Source: Coprinellus micaceus (lineage: Eukaryota; Basidiomycota; Agaricomycetes; Agaricales; Psathyrellaceae). From it: a DNA stretch of 64,000 nucleotides. The stretch spans positions 3,410,001 through 3,474,000 of the forward strand of contig OX596336.1 of NCBI GenBank assembly GCA_951394405.1, read 5' to 3'. How positions within the stretch are numbered: position 1 is the first letter of the stretch; the number at the start of each line of letters is the position of its first letter. The notes under the pieces are model-generated. The model was not told the DNA's origin, searched no databases, and saw only the letters and a program-made list of their open reading frames with translations. Below are positions 12,001 through 24,209 of the stretch, piece after piece. The position numbers and the translations under genes were made by a program.

Positions 12001-13887
12001 AATCGGCGTTGCGTTCATGGATGTGTGAAGGCGAGAATGACTTGCACCTGGTTCGGCTGCCATAGTAGCGCTTCCCTGTCCTGTGTAGGTCCCTTCGATA
12101 CCTTGCCCAACCTGCATGCGACGATATCTTCAATGTACACTGGCACATTCGCTAGCATTCGCCACTAGTAGGCCCTCCGTAGGGACCTCTGGATCACGGA
12201 AGCGATGATGCAAACGCTCTCCGAAGGCGCGAGAAGGCGCTTCGTTACTACCTGGATGTAAGCGCCGATGGCCGTTGCGGCGTTGCCAAAGAAGATAGGG
12301 TTCGTAGCCTCGTAGGTACGATAACAGGTACTTTTTGGATCTATAGAGAGCGGCGCCGCATCATGGTGCTAACGACATAGCTCGGAGGTCGGGACGACGG
12401 GGACAGTGATACTTATCGGGCGGCGGTGTGTCTGCCTTGGCACTGGCTGCTGGCTAGACTGGGATAAGCAAGCGGGGAAGCACGGGGAGAATACGATAGG
12501 CGCGAGGTAATCTGGGGAAGCTGATGGACGTAGTTGCTCTCGACGGTTCGGTGTTCGAGGGGAGGCTTATCTGCGGACCGTAAGTCAACTCCTCCAGATA
12601 AGAATGTTCGGTTCGTACCTGGATCAAATGCTGTTGGTTTGACGAGAAATGGATGGGACTCTCATCTGGGCTTGACGAGATATTCGAGGAGTCGCCGCCC
12701 AGAATTGCGAGCCACTCGGATCTTGAGAGGTAATTCCTACTAGTACGCGCTCACGTAGTAGTGGCACAAGAACACGATGACGTCGAGTTGTCAGAGTGGA
12801 TGGGCGTCGCTTACAGACCTGTCGAGCTTATTTTCATCTGTACTTGGGTAACCGAGCTTGTTTTTATGTTGCATCACTCAAGCAAACTCTTCTTTGTTGT
12901 CTTCGAAGGTATAATTACCCGTTGCAGCGGTCCGGTGAATTCTGGGTCCCAACCTCGTCCAAAGAATATAATAGAGTCACTCACAGCGAGTAGAGTCAGC
13001 AGTCAACATGGCCGAATGCATTTTGGGTACCTTTTGCAGAGAACAAAGATCGACCGGGATTAAGAAGGCTCAGTGGTCGAGGAGGATTAGTTGACATGAC
13101 ATGCCGCCGAGCCTCATAAGTCATCGATTTCGGTCGTTTGCCCGGAGTTGGTGTGATGGGCTGGGTTAAGGAGACAACATTCCTGCATTTGTTGTCCAGT
13201 AGCCTTTGTATTTTAATGAGGGCTTTTCTAATGGTTTGGCTCGAGGAGGAGGAGGGGGTACACGCGGCTGGGGGCAGGCGGGTGGGAGCGCATGTCCAAT
13301 ATTTGAATGTCGAATTAGGGGACATGTGTCCTGTGAAATGGGGTCTGATTTATAGCAGTACGCATCAGGCGCGTGTGAACGAGATTCGTGCAAGCGATGA
13401 TCACCTCGCAGTTGAGGGCGTCTGGGGGTAGGGTGCACGTTGGGCAGGCAGCCTCGAGGCGGGGTGCTTTGAGTGGAGATATGTGGGTGCGCTCTACCCC
13501 CCGGTGAAGCCCTCGAACACTGGAACGTCGAGTGTATCGGGGATTGAGCTGACGGCAGGGGTGATGGACAGACAATATCCGAATGGGGGTCGCGTGGGTC
13601 TATCGGACGCCAGATCTGGTCGCCAGCTGGACCTGGGGAGGGGGTGGTGGCTTGCGGGGACGACGACGAGCACGGGTCCTGCACGTTGGGGGCGACGAGG
13701 GGGCGGTGAGGCGAGAGACGGCGCGGGGAGACAATGGGCGGGACTGCGAGGCTGGACAATAGCGGTTCGGCTGTGGATTGTGCGGAGATTGAAAAAGTGA
13801 ACCGGTTCGGTGGAATATGTGGGTTGGTTGATATGTGGTGGACTCGTTCTGTCTCTGTCCCCCATCTTGCCCAGTCCCCCCGCCGCC
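6040..13887. other. 7.8-kb stretch without a supportable gene
   Basis: Between the start of the RAP1-like gene and CDC24 I found no open frame with family motifs or a convincing exon chain. The longest frames (145 aa at 6477-6914 +, 220 aa at 10245-10907 -, 197 aa at 13166-13759 -) have Arg/Pro/Ser-rich shadow-like composition and no recognisable domain. By eye I saw no tRNA B-box, snRNA, transposase or reverse-transcriptase motif, and no terminal repeats. A small perfect inverted repeat (8-bp arms, 3-nt loop) lies at 8531-8549. The ends should hold the promoters of the RAP1-like gene and CDC24. Confidence 0.5.
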
Positions 13888-16800
13888 ATGGCCTCCGTCG
13901 CAGGTCGCAAAAAGTCCATCGTCTCCACCGCTGGGCTCAACATCGAGTCCGGCAACACCCTCCTCAACAAGGCCGCCTCCCAGTCCACCTCTCTCTACCA
14001 GCAGTGCTCCTCCCTGCGCGCCCGCCTCCTCCGCATCCACGGCTTCTCCCACTACTTTCAGGTCGCTCAGAACCAGTCCCAGGACGCACGCACATCCACA
14101 GACCCCGTCACCCAGCTCTGGGACCTGCTATCCCTCGGCATCTCCCTCTGCTACCTCTTCGACCAGCTCCCAGACGACCGTGGCTTCAAGAAAATCAATA
14201 ACTCCCAGTTCAATGAGGAGAAGTACGAGGCAAATCCAGACCGCGAGAAGAAGCATGCCATTGCCCTGTTCGCCATCCAGGTCAAGACAGCCAGTGTCGC
14301 CCAGAGTATACCGGGCTGCGAGCCATTCACCGTGACAGACCTGTGGGATCGCAAGTCAACGGATGGGCTGGTCAAGGTGCGCATTGCCATGTCTTCGAGA
14401 ACCGGGGTTTCCTTGCTAACGTGTATCGGTATCCCAGGTGATTAACACCGTGACCGCCATTGTCGACCACCTCCCACAAGACGCCTTCGAAGAGGCCCCA
14501 CCATCACCCCCATCGTTATCCGCACACGACTCCTCAGATTCCCTCCACGAACTCCCACCACTCCCACCCCCAGCGAACGCCAGAGAGTCGCGGCGGATAC
14601 ACATAACGCGGGAGATCATCGAAACGGAGCGAAAGTATGTCGAGGGCCTGGAAGTCATGCAGGTAAGTCCGCAGCGTCTTCTTAGAAGGACCGCACCTTC
14701 ATAACGGCATCCTCGCAACAGAAATACGCAACGCAACTCTCCCAGCAGAGTATTATCGACCAGGACACCATCCACCTCCTCTTCCCCAATCTCAATAACC
14801 TCCTCAATTTCCAGCGCAAGTTCCTCATCCGGTTAGAGAGTACATTAGAGCAGTCATGGTCCGACCAGCGATGGGGTCAGAACTTCCTGGAATGCGTGCG
14901 TGCTATACTTGTTCTCTATTTGGCCTTCCTATTGTAACCATTCTTCATCTTACAGGAAGACGACTTTTCCGTCTACGAACCTTATTGCTCCAACTTTACG
15001 AACGCAACAGAGCTAATGGTCACACACGAGCAGAACCTCGCAGTAAGTCTCACTCACTATCACCTTGGCTACTGAGTCTTCTGCTACTTTCGGCGTTTCC
15101 TGATGCTGACGAAACTTCTCTTGTAGGCCATGAACCATTTCATTGGCGTTAGTGAGCTCAGAGCGTTCCATATCACGCCCATTCAGCGAGTTTGCAAATA
15201 CCCGCTGTTCTTCGGAGTAAGATCAAGGCCTCGATGTACCCTTCCACGCGTGCTGACAGCTTCTCAAGGACCTCATCAAGGTCGCCACGGGCGACGAAAC
15301 ATACCACCACCTCGAAGAGCTCAAGAAAGGCGCCGAAGCCGCCCACCGGATCACGGCGAAGATCAACGAAGCTCATCGTCGAGCGGACAATGAGCAGATC
15401 GTCAAGAGCCTCGCAAAGCGTATCACGGACTGGAAGGGCCACCACCTCGAAAACTTTGGGGAGCTCCTTCTAGAGGACGTCTTCGTGGTAACCAAATCCG
15501 ACATCGATCGGGAATACCATGTTTTCCTGTTCGAGAAGATCATTCTCTGCTGCAAGGAGGCCCTGCAACAGCCTCCGACCGCCCGTGGAAGCAAGTCGAA
15601 CAAGAACAACTCAATCCTCAAGAAACAGGTCCCTCCAACGCCGACAGGTCTTGGCTCTCTGGCTACGAGAGACAACCCTTTGCTGTTGAAGGGGCGGATC
15701 TTCCTCGGCAATGTTACTCAGGCTATCCCAGTAGCATCAAGAACGTCGACAGGTGAGGACATGTGTGTCGTCTTGCATTTGAATGAGAGAAGCTTACGTG
15801 AACCTAGCATCCGGTATCCCATCTTACTTCCCACTGCAGGTGTGGTGGAAGGGCGATGATGACCTCGAGTTTTTCACGCTGCGTTGCAAGAGAGAAGACC
15901 AGATGAGGCAGTGGGAGTCGACTATCAACCGACTGATCAAAGAAGCGGCACAGCGGAGAGCGTCAGAGCGACCAAATGGCATATCCAAAATCGCACATCA
16001 GTACACTTCACCAGTTGTGCGCGTTGGCGATGCACCACCACACTTCTCTGCTCCGAGCTCCGTGTATTCACAAGCGTCATCCAGCCTTTCAAGTGCCACT
16101 CGAAGCAGTCGATCCACCACGCCATATTACAACGAATCCGTCACCCCCGGCACCTCCGCGCATACTCCTGGACCCCGCGGCTATCCGCCACACAATGGCT
16201 TCGATGCCGAAAACGACGACGACGACTTGGAAGACTATCCAATCACGTCGACGTCACATTACTCGGCATCCGGCCGTGGAACCCCAGTGGGGGCTCGCAG
16301 GCCAAATGTGCTCTCCATGCCCCTCGAACGCGAGAACTCGTCTGCTGGCTACGATCGTCCTCGGGCCCAGACCGAGAGCAACGATGGTCCTACCATTGCC
16401 CAGTGGAGGAGCGGCCTTCCTGGGCCCCCATCTGCGAGCTCGGCGAACGGTGCCATGCGTCCCATCACACCCAGGATGAACTCCAACATGAGTGTGCAGT
16501 CGTATGCTTCCGACGGGAGCTTTGGAAATGGTCTTCCGAGCGCACCGAAGCACTCAAGTGCTCGACCGTCGCTGCGGAGCCAGTTCAGCTCAACGAGGCT
16601 CAAGGCAGGGTACGACCAAAGTCAGGTGCCCATGCCTGGTACTGGTGATTACCGGGACGGAAGGGCGACGACGCCGACGAGTAACGGGTCGCTCCCTGCC
16701 AATCCTATCGTGAACCGGTCGAGGAGTGCAAGTCAACCGAGTGCGTATGTGCCCAAGCCGATGCCACCTGTACCACCGCCGCTCCCGACCAATTCGCACT

Positions 16801-17285
16801 GGTCGACGAGCCAGCCGAGGGGTATCCCTTCGGGCGTCAACGGTGCACGGAGCAACAAGCGAGGGAGTGGGAGCAGTCAGAGTACGGGTGATAGCAGTGA
16901 CTATTCGCCGAACTCGTCATCTCCCATCACACCATTTGGGTCGAGCGAGAGCAGTCTGGGCGGGGTCGCCATCGCTGGTTCACAGTACGGCCATCCCAAT
17001 GGAGCGAATGGGTACCACCAGAACGACCCCCTCATCAAGGTGAAGGTCCACTTCCACGAAGACATCTTCGTCATTCAGGTGGCGAAGATGACGGAGTACG
17101 AGGAGCTTGTTGAGAAGGTGGGGAGGAAGATCAGGCTTTGTGGCCCGAGGCGGGACGATGGGCCGTTGAGGGTGAAGTACAGGGATGAGGATGGGGACAT
17201 GGTCAGCCTGGGGAGTACAGAAGACGTCCAGATGGCGTTTGAGCAGTGGAGACCTGGAGGACAGGTTACGCTGTTCGTAACGTAA
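13888..17285 (+). CDS. CDC24: CDC24: Rho guanine nucleotide exchange factor for Cdc42
   Basis: Seven exons: 13888-14376, 14438-14662, 14722-14895, 14956-15042, 15127-15216, 15269-15752, 15808-17285; 1008 residues. Order of parts: a Cdc24 CH-like N-terminal domain (to about 165, LWDLLSLGISLCYLFDQLP), a DH/RhoGEF domain (about 213-405, IHITREIIETERKYVEGLEV; ITPIQRVCKYPL), a PH domain (about 408-560, ELLLEDVFVV; LQVWWKGDDDLEFF), a long Ser/Pro-rich linker, and a C-terminal PB1 domain (about 925-1008, YRDEDGDMVSLGSTEDV). This is the full fungal Cdc24 layout. It loads Cdc42 with GTP to set polarity at growing tips, and PB1 binds the Bem1 scaffold. The start has a strong context (cgccgccATGgcc); an in-frame ATG at 13810 was not used because it adds a low-complexity segment. 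For exon 6 the later acceptor at 15268 was chosen because it restores the usual KYPL..xLIK spacing. Confidence 0.93.
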
Positions 17286-18411
17286 CCTGTTTCTCTGGAT
17301 ACGTCCTCGTTTCTCCACTGTTTCGTTCGTCATTTGTTTTGTCGTCTTGGTTTACCTCTTGGTTTCTGTTGGGCCTCCTGCTTCATTGTCCCCACTATTC
17401 TACGGCACCCCATTCTCCATCTACACCGTCCTCTGCATTCTTCTCTTCTCTTCATATCCAAAGGAACATCCACCCATCAATATCTGCAAGCATCATCCGG
17501 CCTCCGGTTAGTCAATCTACATATACACCCGCATATACAGCATCGGCATAGCATCAAGCATCTGTTTATACTCACACCACCCCTTCCCCACCTCCCTCGC
17601 GTCACGCTCGCCATTCCTCGTACCCCCTTATACCGCGATCGTTCGTTGGTAGCCAAAACCCCAACTCTTCGGAACTCTATCAGGAAACATCCACGTTCTA
17701 TTGTTGTACACAACCCACTGCAAGGATTCCGGCCACCTCTTCCTCTTCCCTCCCCGCTGTTGTATCTATCTACTCTACTTAGCTACTACCCGTACTCTCT
17801 CCTACCTACATATGTTCTCTGTTTACTGTCCTTACTTTACCTTTCGCACTATCCCCAGGTCTTCACTGTCCTTTCGTTGACTCTTATTTTATTATCCCTC
17901 TCTTCTCGTTTCCTTTTCTCTCTTTCGATGGCTGGCTAGTACGATCCTTCTGCTGCCCCACATGTACGTTAGTATATTACACTCTGCGTTTTGGTTTTCC
18001 TCTCTCCTCCTCTGTCCTACTCCCGATATAACACTTTCCTTCTGTCTGCCTGTCTGTCGCTCCCTTCGTCTAGTGTTCATTCGTTTGTTCGTCGTGTGGG
18101 GTTGTGACTTTTCCTCTGATCCTCGACTCGTACTTTCATTTCATCGTCTCTTTTTATCTGCATCTCTCCCTGCCTAGTGGTCTTCGTATTCCCATGGTCT
18201 ATATATTCGAATGAGCCTCTCCATTCCCTGCCTGAGTCCTCTTCATTCAAGTCGACTCTTGAAATAAGCGCTCGTCGTAGCCAACCCATCAGAAGGGCTT
18301 ATTTTATTCCCACGATCCGAGGCCAGCAGTCCTCACGCAGTAAACCGGCTCCGTCCGTCTGGGCGGTCGCAGCCCTGCTTCTCTCACTGCTTTGTCACGA
18401 CAATCATCGCA
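17286..18411. other. Pyrimidine-rich spacer between CDC24 and the NACHT gene
   Basis: This 1.1-kb spacer is strikingly C+T rich on the + strand, with long runs such as CTCTCTTCTCG and TCCTCTCTCCTCCTCTG. It should contain the CDC24 3' UTR and terminator, then the promoter and 5' UTR of the NACHT gene. The CT bias opens long frames (for example 201 aa at 17334-17939), but their Leu/Ser/Pro composition is what CT-rich DNA gives by chance, so none is called. Confidence 0.6.
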
Positions 18412-20703
18412 ATGGCGAGCTACTTCCAAGGTGCCCATGATATGCGCATATCGAAGCTCATTATCAATGCCCCAACCCACATTCACAACGGATCCGGTGT
18501 TTCTGACAACCCGCTCGATTGTGAGTGCTCTCTTTCGACCGTCAAGTCCGTACTGACATTCGTTGCTATTCAAGATTTGTACAGCAATGCTGCCCCTGAT
18601 GCGCAGTACGACTCGATGGCACGCTGCGACGCTCCCAAGTGCCACCCAGAAACCAGGCGTGCCGTGCAGGAGGAGATCATCGGTTGGATCGAAGACGACG
18701 ACATGGGCGCCTCGCCGAAGAAGATTATGTGGCTGTCGGGCCCCGTTGGATCAGGCAAGACGGCGGTTGCAGGGTCGATCGCAGAGTGCTGCGAAGAGAG
18801 GGACCTGCTTGCAGCCACCTTCTTCTTCTCGTCCTTCTCCAGCTCGGAGACCGTACGCTCCAAGCGATACCTTGTTTCGACGCTCGTCTACCAGCTTACG
18901 CAGCTCGATGGGTTCGAGGATTTTGGCACCCACGTCATGTCTACCATCCAACGGAACCCAGGCATATTCGACAAGCAACTGAAGACGCAGTTTGCGACGC
19001 TTGTGCTGAAGCCGATACGCAGTCTTCAGAGAGCCGGTGGCCTACCTACGTCCTCCAAGGTCATCATCATCGATGGATTAGACGAGGTGGAGGCAGTGAG
19101 TTCACGCAATCTCGCCCCACACGAAGCGCGGCGGAAAGACGAAGTTGACCAGGTCGAAATCCTCTCTATCCTCCTGCAGGCGGCCAAGGATCCTTCATTC
19201 CCATTTCACATCTTAGTCGCCAGCCGTCCCGAGCGCGCTATACGAGACTTCTTCTCGACCAATGCTAGTGGCGCTATGACAGAGTTGTTTCTGGACGACA
19301 AGTACGATCCCGAAGCCGACATCACCCTCTTCCTCCAGGCAAAATTCGCCGAAATTCGCCGCCAATACAGGCTCCCTTCCTCATGGCCCTTGAAGGTCGA
19401 CATTGAGGTTCTGGTTGATAGGGCTTCGGGGCAGTTCATCTACCCTGCGACCGTCATCCGTTTTCTAAAGGATGGGAAGGAGCCAGTGCACGTTCTATTA
19501 GAGCGTGTGTTGCAATTGCACTCGGCGAGCCCAGGATCGCCGCATCATGCCTTGGACTTTCTTTACACCCACATCTTGATGTCAAACCCAGACCCACCCT
19601 TAGCAGCTCAGTGGATTTGGACAATTGAAAACCCACTCGCGACCATGCCAGCACTTTTCACGAGGCAGGTCCTTGAACGTTTCCCAGGGGAAGCGGAGTA
19701 CCTATTGGCGAACCTCGTTTCATTGGTCCACGTACCTCTCCACGAAGACGGAGAGTCGCCGTACAAGCTGTACCACAAATCCCTTGTCGATTTTCTCCGA
19801 GATTCTCGAAGGTGTGGTGCGGAACTCCATGGTGGGTTTGCCAAGGGGTCTGATTTCTTCGGGATCCGATATGTGGAAATCTTGAAAAGTGTGCAATCAT
19901 ATTCAACTCCTTGCTTCGCGGACACCTAACCCTTATACAGACAAATCTCCTGTCGTGCCTCTCTCAATGTCGGAATGGCAAGAATTCGGGTGCAACTTCT
20001 TTCTCCGGTTGCTGACACGGTTTAACCTCCATCGAGTCTGCCCGGACGGACGGTTGAACTTCGAGGGCGATCTCGCCAGTTGTGATGTCGTGTGGTGGGT
20101 GAACGCCGTGGTTATGACTTGCGAGTCCACCGACACCCCATTGGTAATATCTTCTCGCTTTGACGAGATCCATCTCAGGGTATGTGGGACGAAGAAACAA
20201 ATTTATGGTGCGCTCACTGACTCCTCCCTTGGCAGTGCCCTGGGTGGCCTATGTTTGACCAGTGCAACGGGTCGTGCATACACTGGAGAGATGGCATTCT
20301 TCGGGGTTGCAAGGCACTTGGGTGGAGAATTCCCAATGTCATCGCGTTCCTTCGGGACATGTTGTCCTTGAGTCCAGGAGTAAACACAGGTGGAGACTAC
20401 GCCGAGACCCTCGACTTCAGACGTTACCTGAAGCCTCCTGAGCGGGACGCAGTCTTAAAATCACATCCAAAACCTCCTCCGGTGTTTGATTCTGCACACC
20501 CCCCTATTGCACCTGGTGTGGACTACGATTCGTCCCTCAGGCTCGCAAAGGGAATGTACTCCCGCCTGCCCGATGGTTGGGAGTCTCAGTTCCAACGAGA
20601 AGTGCGGGAAGATGGAAAGTCAATATACAATGCGCTCCGGCCTATCGTTCAAAGTATCAAGGATAGCATGGGCGTAGACGCAGATGACTTTGACGTGGCC
20701 TGA
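18412..20703 (+). CDS. NACHT-domain NTPase
   Basis: Four exons: 18412-18520, 18575-19888, 19941-20179, 20236-20703; 709 residues, all junctions GT-AG. The N-terminal segment resembles the agaricomycete NACHT family lead-in (CDAPKCHPETRRAVQEEI). Walker A is WLSGPVGSGKTAVAGSIAE and Walker B is KVIIIDGLDEVE, followed by the usual FHILVASRPERAIRDFF sensor region and a helical part with YKLYHKSLVDFLRDSRR. No WD40, ankyrin or TPR repeats follow, so this is a short form with a small C-terminal domain of its own (CPGWPMFDQCNGSC...). NACHT proteins are STAND NTPases; in fungi some act in heterokaryon incompatibility, but most are uncharacterised, so no specific role is claimed. A broken relative lies at 35577-37512. 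Confidence 0.85.
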
Positions 20704-20992
20704 AGGATTCTCGCTTGGTATAGCTGATATATATCTGTATTCGAGCTATGCTTTCGCGGATATTTCCCTAGGCATATGGTCTTTCGAGTATACAACTGGG
20801 GACCTCCGACGATGTGTCCCGTAGAGTATCATCGGACCCCTTCTCTAATTGACTTCTGGTAAGTGTGGATCCCAAACCTCAGGCCTCAGAGTCAGTCGGC
20901 GCCTGAATGTGGCTGATGTGCACGCTGAAGCAAGCTTAATTGACCAACACGTTTTTCACTTTACCACAACTCCAACCTCCCAACCATCGCCC

Positions 20993-22510
20993 ATGGATCT
21001 CTCGCACCTCTTCCTCAGTAACGACGTTCCTGGGACGGTCGAGGTGTCATATATCCAACACAAAATCGATGAAGCAACCGCAGAAATTGCTTCCCTTCAG
21101 GAACGACTCACAGAGGCTTTATCGAGGCAGAACGGGTACAAAATCCTCTTATCGCCCATGCGGAGACTCCCCAACGAGATATTAGGGAGGTCTTTTGAGA
21201 TCTTGCTTGAGGCGATGCCCTCAAGCGAGTGTAGGCATGCCCTGACCCCGTTGTGTCTCGTCTGCAAGGCCTGGTGTGATGCCGCTCTTTCCACCCATAG
21301 CCTCTGGACAAGGCTGGAGATCTCTGCAGATATCGGGCCCGAATCCTCCGAAAAAGCGGGCCATTGGCTTGAGCGCGCTGGGAGTCTCCCGAAAGCCCTC
21401 GCCGTCAGGTCGTGTGGGCACTTCTTTGACGGCGAGGAATGTCCCCTAGTCGCTCAGCCCGTGGTGGCAGGTCTCGTGGCAGGAGGGGCCATCGCGAATC
21501 TATCACTTCGTTTCGGCTTTCAAACATGCTTCCAAGAATTTACCATGTTGTTGGACGGTCGCAACGGCGCTCGCGATGGCTGGGCCACCACCATTAGCTC
21601 CCTCAAATCGTTCTATATATCTATTGACCATGAAGCGCGCGGGGTTTTCGAAGATGCATTCCCTCAAAATCTACCCGCAGGAATATCAATTTCACTCAGC
21701 CTTTCGCAATGGAGCTCAACGATGGATGCCCGTCGACTCCTTCCCCGTCTTACAGCTCTGGAACTCAAACTTGAATGGGTAGAAATGTCCATTTTCGACG
21801 TCCTACACCTCTGCGAGGAGCTCCAACGTTTGACATTGGATACGCAGTGGAAGTCAGTGTTGCGGGGCATCGAAGACACGGAGCAGGCCAAGCGAACCCT
21901 CCCAAGTCTACGCGTCTTCAAATTGCTCAACTTACGCGACCCCCTTCAACTCTCTCTTGTACACGTACTCAACCCACCCTCCCTAACGGAGCTAGATGTT
22001 AGCTTCGCCAAGCAAAGCGAAATAAAGGGAAGACACGAGGTCAGATTCGCCATGTGCATTTTCCCACTCCTTGGAGTCGCAAACTACCCTAAACTTCGGC
22101 GCATCCGGGTTCATTCCGTGACCTTGCCATACCAACTCCATGTGTCCGGGGCCTTCACAGGACTATCTCAACTGACACACATCGTATTTGACGATGTAGG
22201 ATTCGACCAGAGCTTCTTCTCGTGCTCGTTCGACCAAATGCCCGTCGTTAAGGGCCTCCTCCCTTGTCTCGAGCTTCTCGAACTTCTCAACGTCCCCGTC
22301 CATTTTTCTCAGTATCTCAATGCATCTCTCCCAGACTTTTTGGAAGTCGCTGGGGGCGGGCAGGGGAAGAACTCGAAGCTGGAGAGAGTGAAGATCACAT
22401 ATCAACCTCCTTATGCAGTCTCCCCCGTTGGAGGACTGGAGGGTGCTTGGTGGGCGCCCATTCGACGATCACTCGGGGCGCAGGTCGACATCGGTTTCGC
22501 CTCGACGTGA
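20993..22510 (+). CDS. F-box domain protein with N-terminal coiled coil
   Basis: A single-exon frame of 505 residues. ATG 20993 opens with MDLSHLFLSNDVPG and a heptad-like helix (about 20-50, EIASLQERLTEAL). The F-box follows at about 55-105 (LSPMRRLPNEILGRSFEILL ... LVCKAWCDAALSTHSLWTRL). This helix-plus-F-box start is common in large agaricomycete F-box families. The remaining 400 residues are leucine-rich and probably form a substrate-binding fold. Expected role: SCF ubiquitin ligase adaptor, substrate unknown. The frame runs open upstream to 20849 but has no other ATG, and the resemblance starts at 20993. It is followed head-to-tail by a damaged relative. Confidence 0.82.
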   Translation: MDLSHLFLSNDVPGTVEVSYIQHKIDEATAEIASLQERLTEALSRQNGYKILLSPMRRLPNEILGRSFEILLEAMPSSECRHALTPLCLVCKAWCDAALSTHSLWTRLEISADIGPESSEKAGHWLERAGSLPKALAVRSCGHFFDGEECPLVAQPVVAGLVAGGAIANLSLRFGFQTCFQEFTMLLDGRNGARDGWATTISSLKSFYISIDHEARGVFEDAFPQNLPAGISISLSLSQWSSTMDARRLLPRLTALELKLEWVEMSIFDVLHLCEELQRLTLDTQWKSVLRGIEDTEQAKRTLPSLRVFKLLNLRDPLQLSLVHVLNPPSLTELDVSFAKQSEIKGRHEVRFAMCIFPLLGVANYPKLRRIRVHSVTLPYQLHVSGAFTGLSQLTHIVFDDVGFDQSFFSCSFDQMPVVKGLLPCLELLELLNVPVHFSQYLNASLPDFLEVAGGGQGKNSKLERVKITYQPPYAVSPVGGLEGAWWAPIRRSLGAQVDIGFAST

Positions 22511-22615
22511 AGAGACGTGAAGTGAGGGCAGATTGAAGCCCCTAACCCGGCCATCAGAAGGCGCCCCGCAAACACATCGCCGGGTTTTCTTTTTACCACG
22601 ATCATCCACCATCTG

Positions 22616-24209
22616 ATGCCTCCACCTCGCCCGCCCGTTCCACCACCTCTTCTTCACCAACCATCTGCCAACATTCCCGCGATTCGACATGAAATCGCCA
22701 CAATAGCGACAATCATCGAGTGCCAAGAACAGCAACTCTATAATCTATGCTGGCCTCCGCCAATGGCAAGGTTTGCTCTCCTGTGCGAGCATTCGTTCCG
22801 GAGATCATTGGGGAGATCCTCTGCTCTGCGTTGGAGACTTCCACTGCTAACGAGACACGGAGAAAGCTGATCAACTTCTGCCTCGTCTCTAAGCACTGGC
22901 GAGATGCAGCGTTGTCCACCCCTTCCCTTTGGAGTCGAGTCAATGTGCCTTCTCAACTGACGCGCGAGGGGTCGCAGAATGTGCTACGGTGGTTGCACCG
23001 CGCTGGAGGAATTTCCAAGGAGATGGCCATTGGCTGCGTACACTCGGGAAGCAGTTATGAAGTCCTAGTGGAGCTCCTGGACGCGGTACCAGGATTGGTG
23101 AAGATATCGTTCCGCCTGTGCTATGCCAGGTGTTTCCGACCTCTCGTTGGCCTCATGCAAAATGCACAGCCTTCAAGTTGGCGCAATGTCAAATCCCTCG
23201 AGCTCCATTTCGTGGAAAACGGAAACACCAGAGATTCTCTCCCTGACAACACTTTCAAACTCACTCCCTTGCCTGCGACCACTTCCCTTCACCTTCACCT
23301 TCCATCCGGTTGGGACCTTGGCATCCGCACCGACAAGTTCCTTTCCCGCCTTCGCACTTTTCATCTCAGATGCGAATTGGGCAACGACGAAATCTTGAAA
23401 GTCCTGAAGCCCTGCACCAATCTGGAGACGTTGATACTGGACCTCGAGGATACCCGATGGTACTCGTCAAGCCCTCCTTCTACCGTTTCATTGCCTAAAC
23501 TTCGAACCCTCCGCTTGAAGAACCTCTATCAAGACAGCCTTGATGTCCTGGACTCACTTAAGGTGCCCTCACTCGAGGTATTGGAAGTCGACATCAGTCC
23601 AAATCCGGAGGACGAGGGATACGATCCCGAAGGCCCAGAAGACGAATGGCCCGACTGGCGATGGTTCTGGTGGATACGCCCTTTCCGCAGCCTTCGCCGC
23701 CCTACGCTCCGCAATTACAAACTTTCTCAGGGGACCACGCGACGGACTTGCTTGGCCTCGTCCCTAACCTGTCCTACGCTACTTTCGACAACCTCGAGTA
23801 CCCTCCGTATTGCGACTTTTTCGCCCTCACTCCGGAAGCCCGCCTCGAAGTATTGGAAATGCTGAACGTTCCTTTCGAGTCACTTGAACGTATGAATACG
23901 GGCATCGCACAATTCTTCAAGATGTTTGAATGCGAAGGGAAACAGCGGCCCAACTTGGCGGGGAGAAGAATTCATGTAACATACCAAATTCCCCTCGTTT
24001 CGGTTCCTGCAGAGGCGGTTGGTGGCCTCGATAGCAGGTTCGGTTTGGCGAAACTCGGGAGGAGTATGAGCAGAGGTGAACACCGGATACACCAGCACGA
24101 GTACGTGAGCCTGAAGAGGGTGTCAGGCAAGTGGAATAAGGTGGTGAGCGTGTGGATTCACAAACCGAACCGAACCACGTACCGTGATTGTGCCATAATG
24201 GGACTTTGA
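22616..24209 (+). pseudogene. F-box family gene broken by two frameshifts
   Basis: The layout matches the preceding F-box gene, but coding potential moves through three frames. Frame 1 (22616 to about 22745) gives a Pro-rich start and a helix ending IIECQEQQLYNL. Frame 2 (22747 to about 23690) starts in mid-domain with SANGKVCSPVRAFVPEIIGE and carries the F-box (LVSKHWRDAALSTPSLWSRV) and leucine-rich part. Frame 3 (about 23690 to 24209) carries the C-terminus (LVPNLSYATFDNLEYPPY ... VSVWIHKPN). Aligned by eye to the intact neighbour, both shifts are one-base changes, and no GT-AG pair spans either point. It may be a recent pseudogene, a gene starting at ATG 22747 with a truncated end, or sequencing error. 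Family role if intact: ubiquitin ligase adaptor. Confidence 0.6.

Noticed and set aside
13810..13887. Upstream in-frame ATG of CDC24
   Set aside because: It would add a short hydrophobic Pro/Leu segment not seen in the family, and the ATG at 13888 has a much better context.
15260..15268. Earlier acceptor for CDC24 exon 6
   Set aside because: It lies only about 3 nt after the branch-like CTGAC and adds three residues to the KYPL..LIK block.
15884..16648. 254-codon frame on + in another frame of CDC24
   Set aside because: It overlaps the Ser-rich CDC24 linker exon; His/Arg/Ser composition is typical of an out-of-frame read.
17334..17939. 201-codon open frame on +
   Set aside because: It is a by-product of CT-rich DNA: Leu/Ser/Pro/His composition, no domain, and it lies in UTR or spacer sequence.
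18521..18574. Reading through the first intron of the NACHT gene
   Set aside because: The 54-nt segment is in frame by chance but has GTGAGT, a CTGAC branch and a CAAG acceptor, and removal restores the family sequence.
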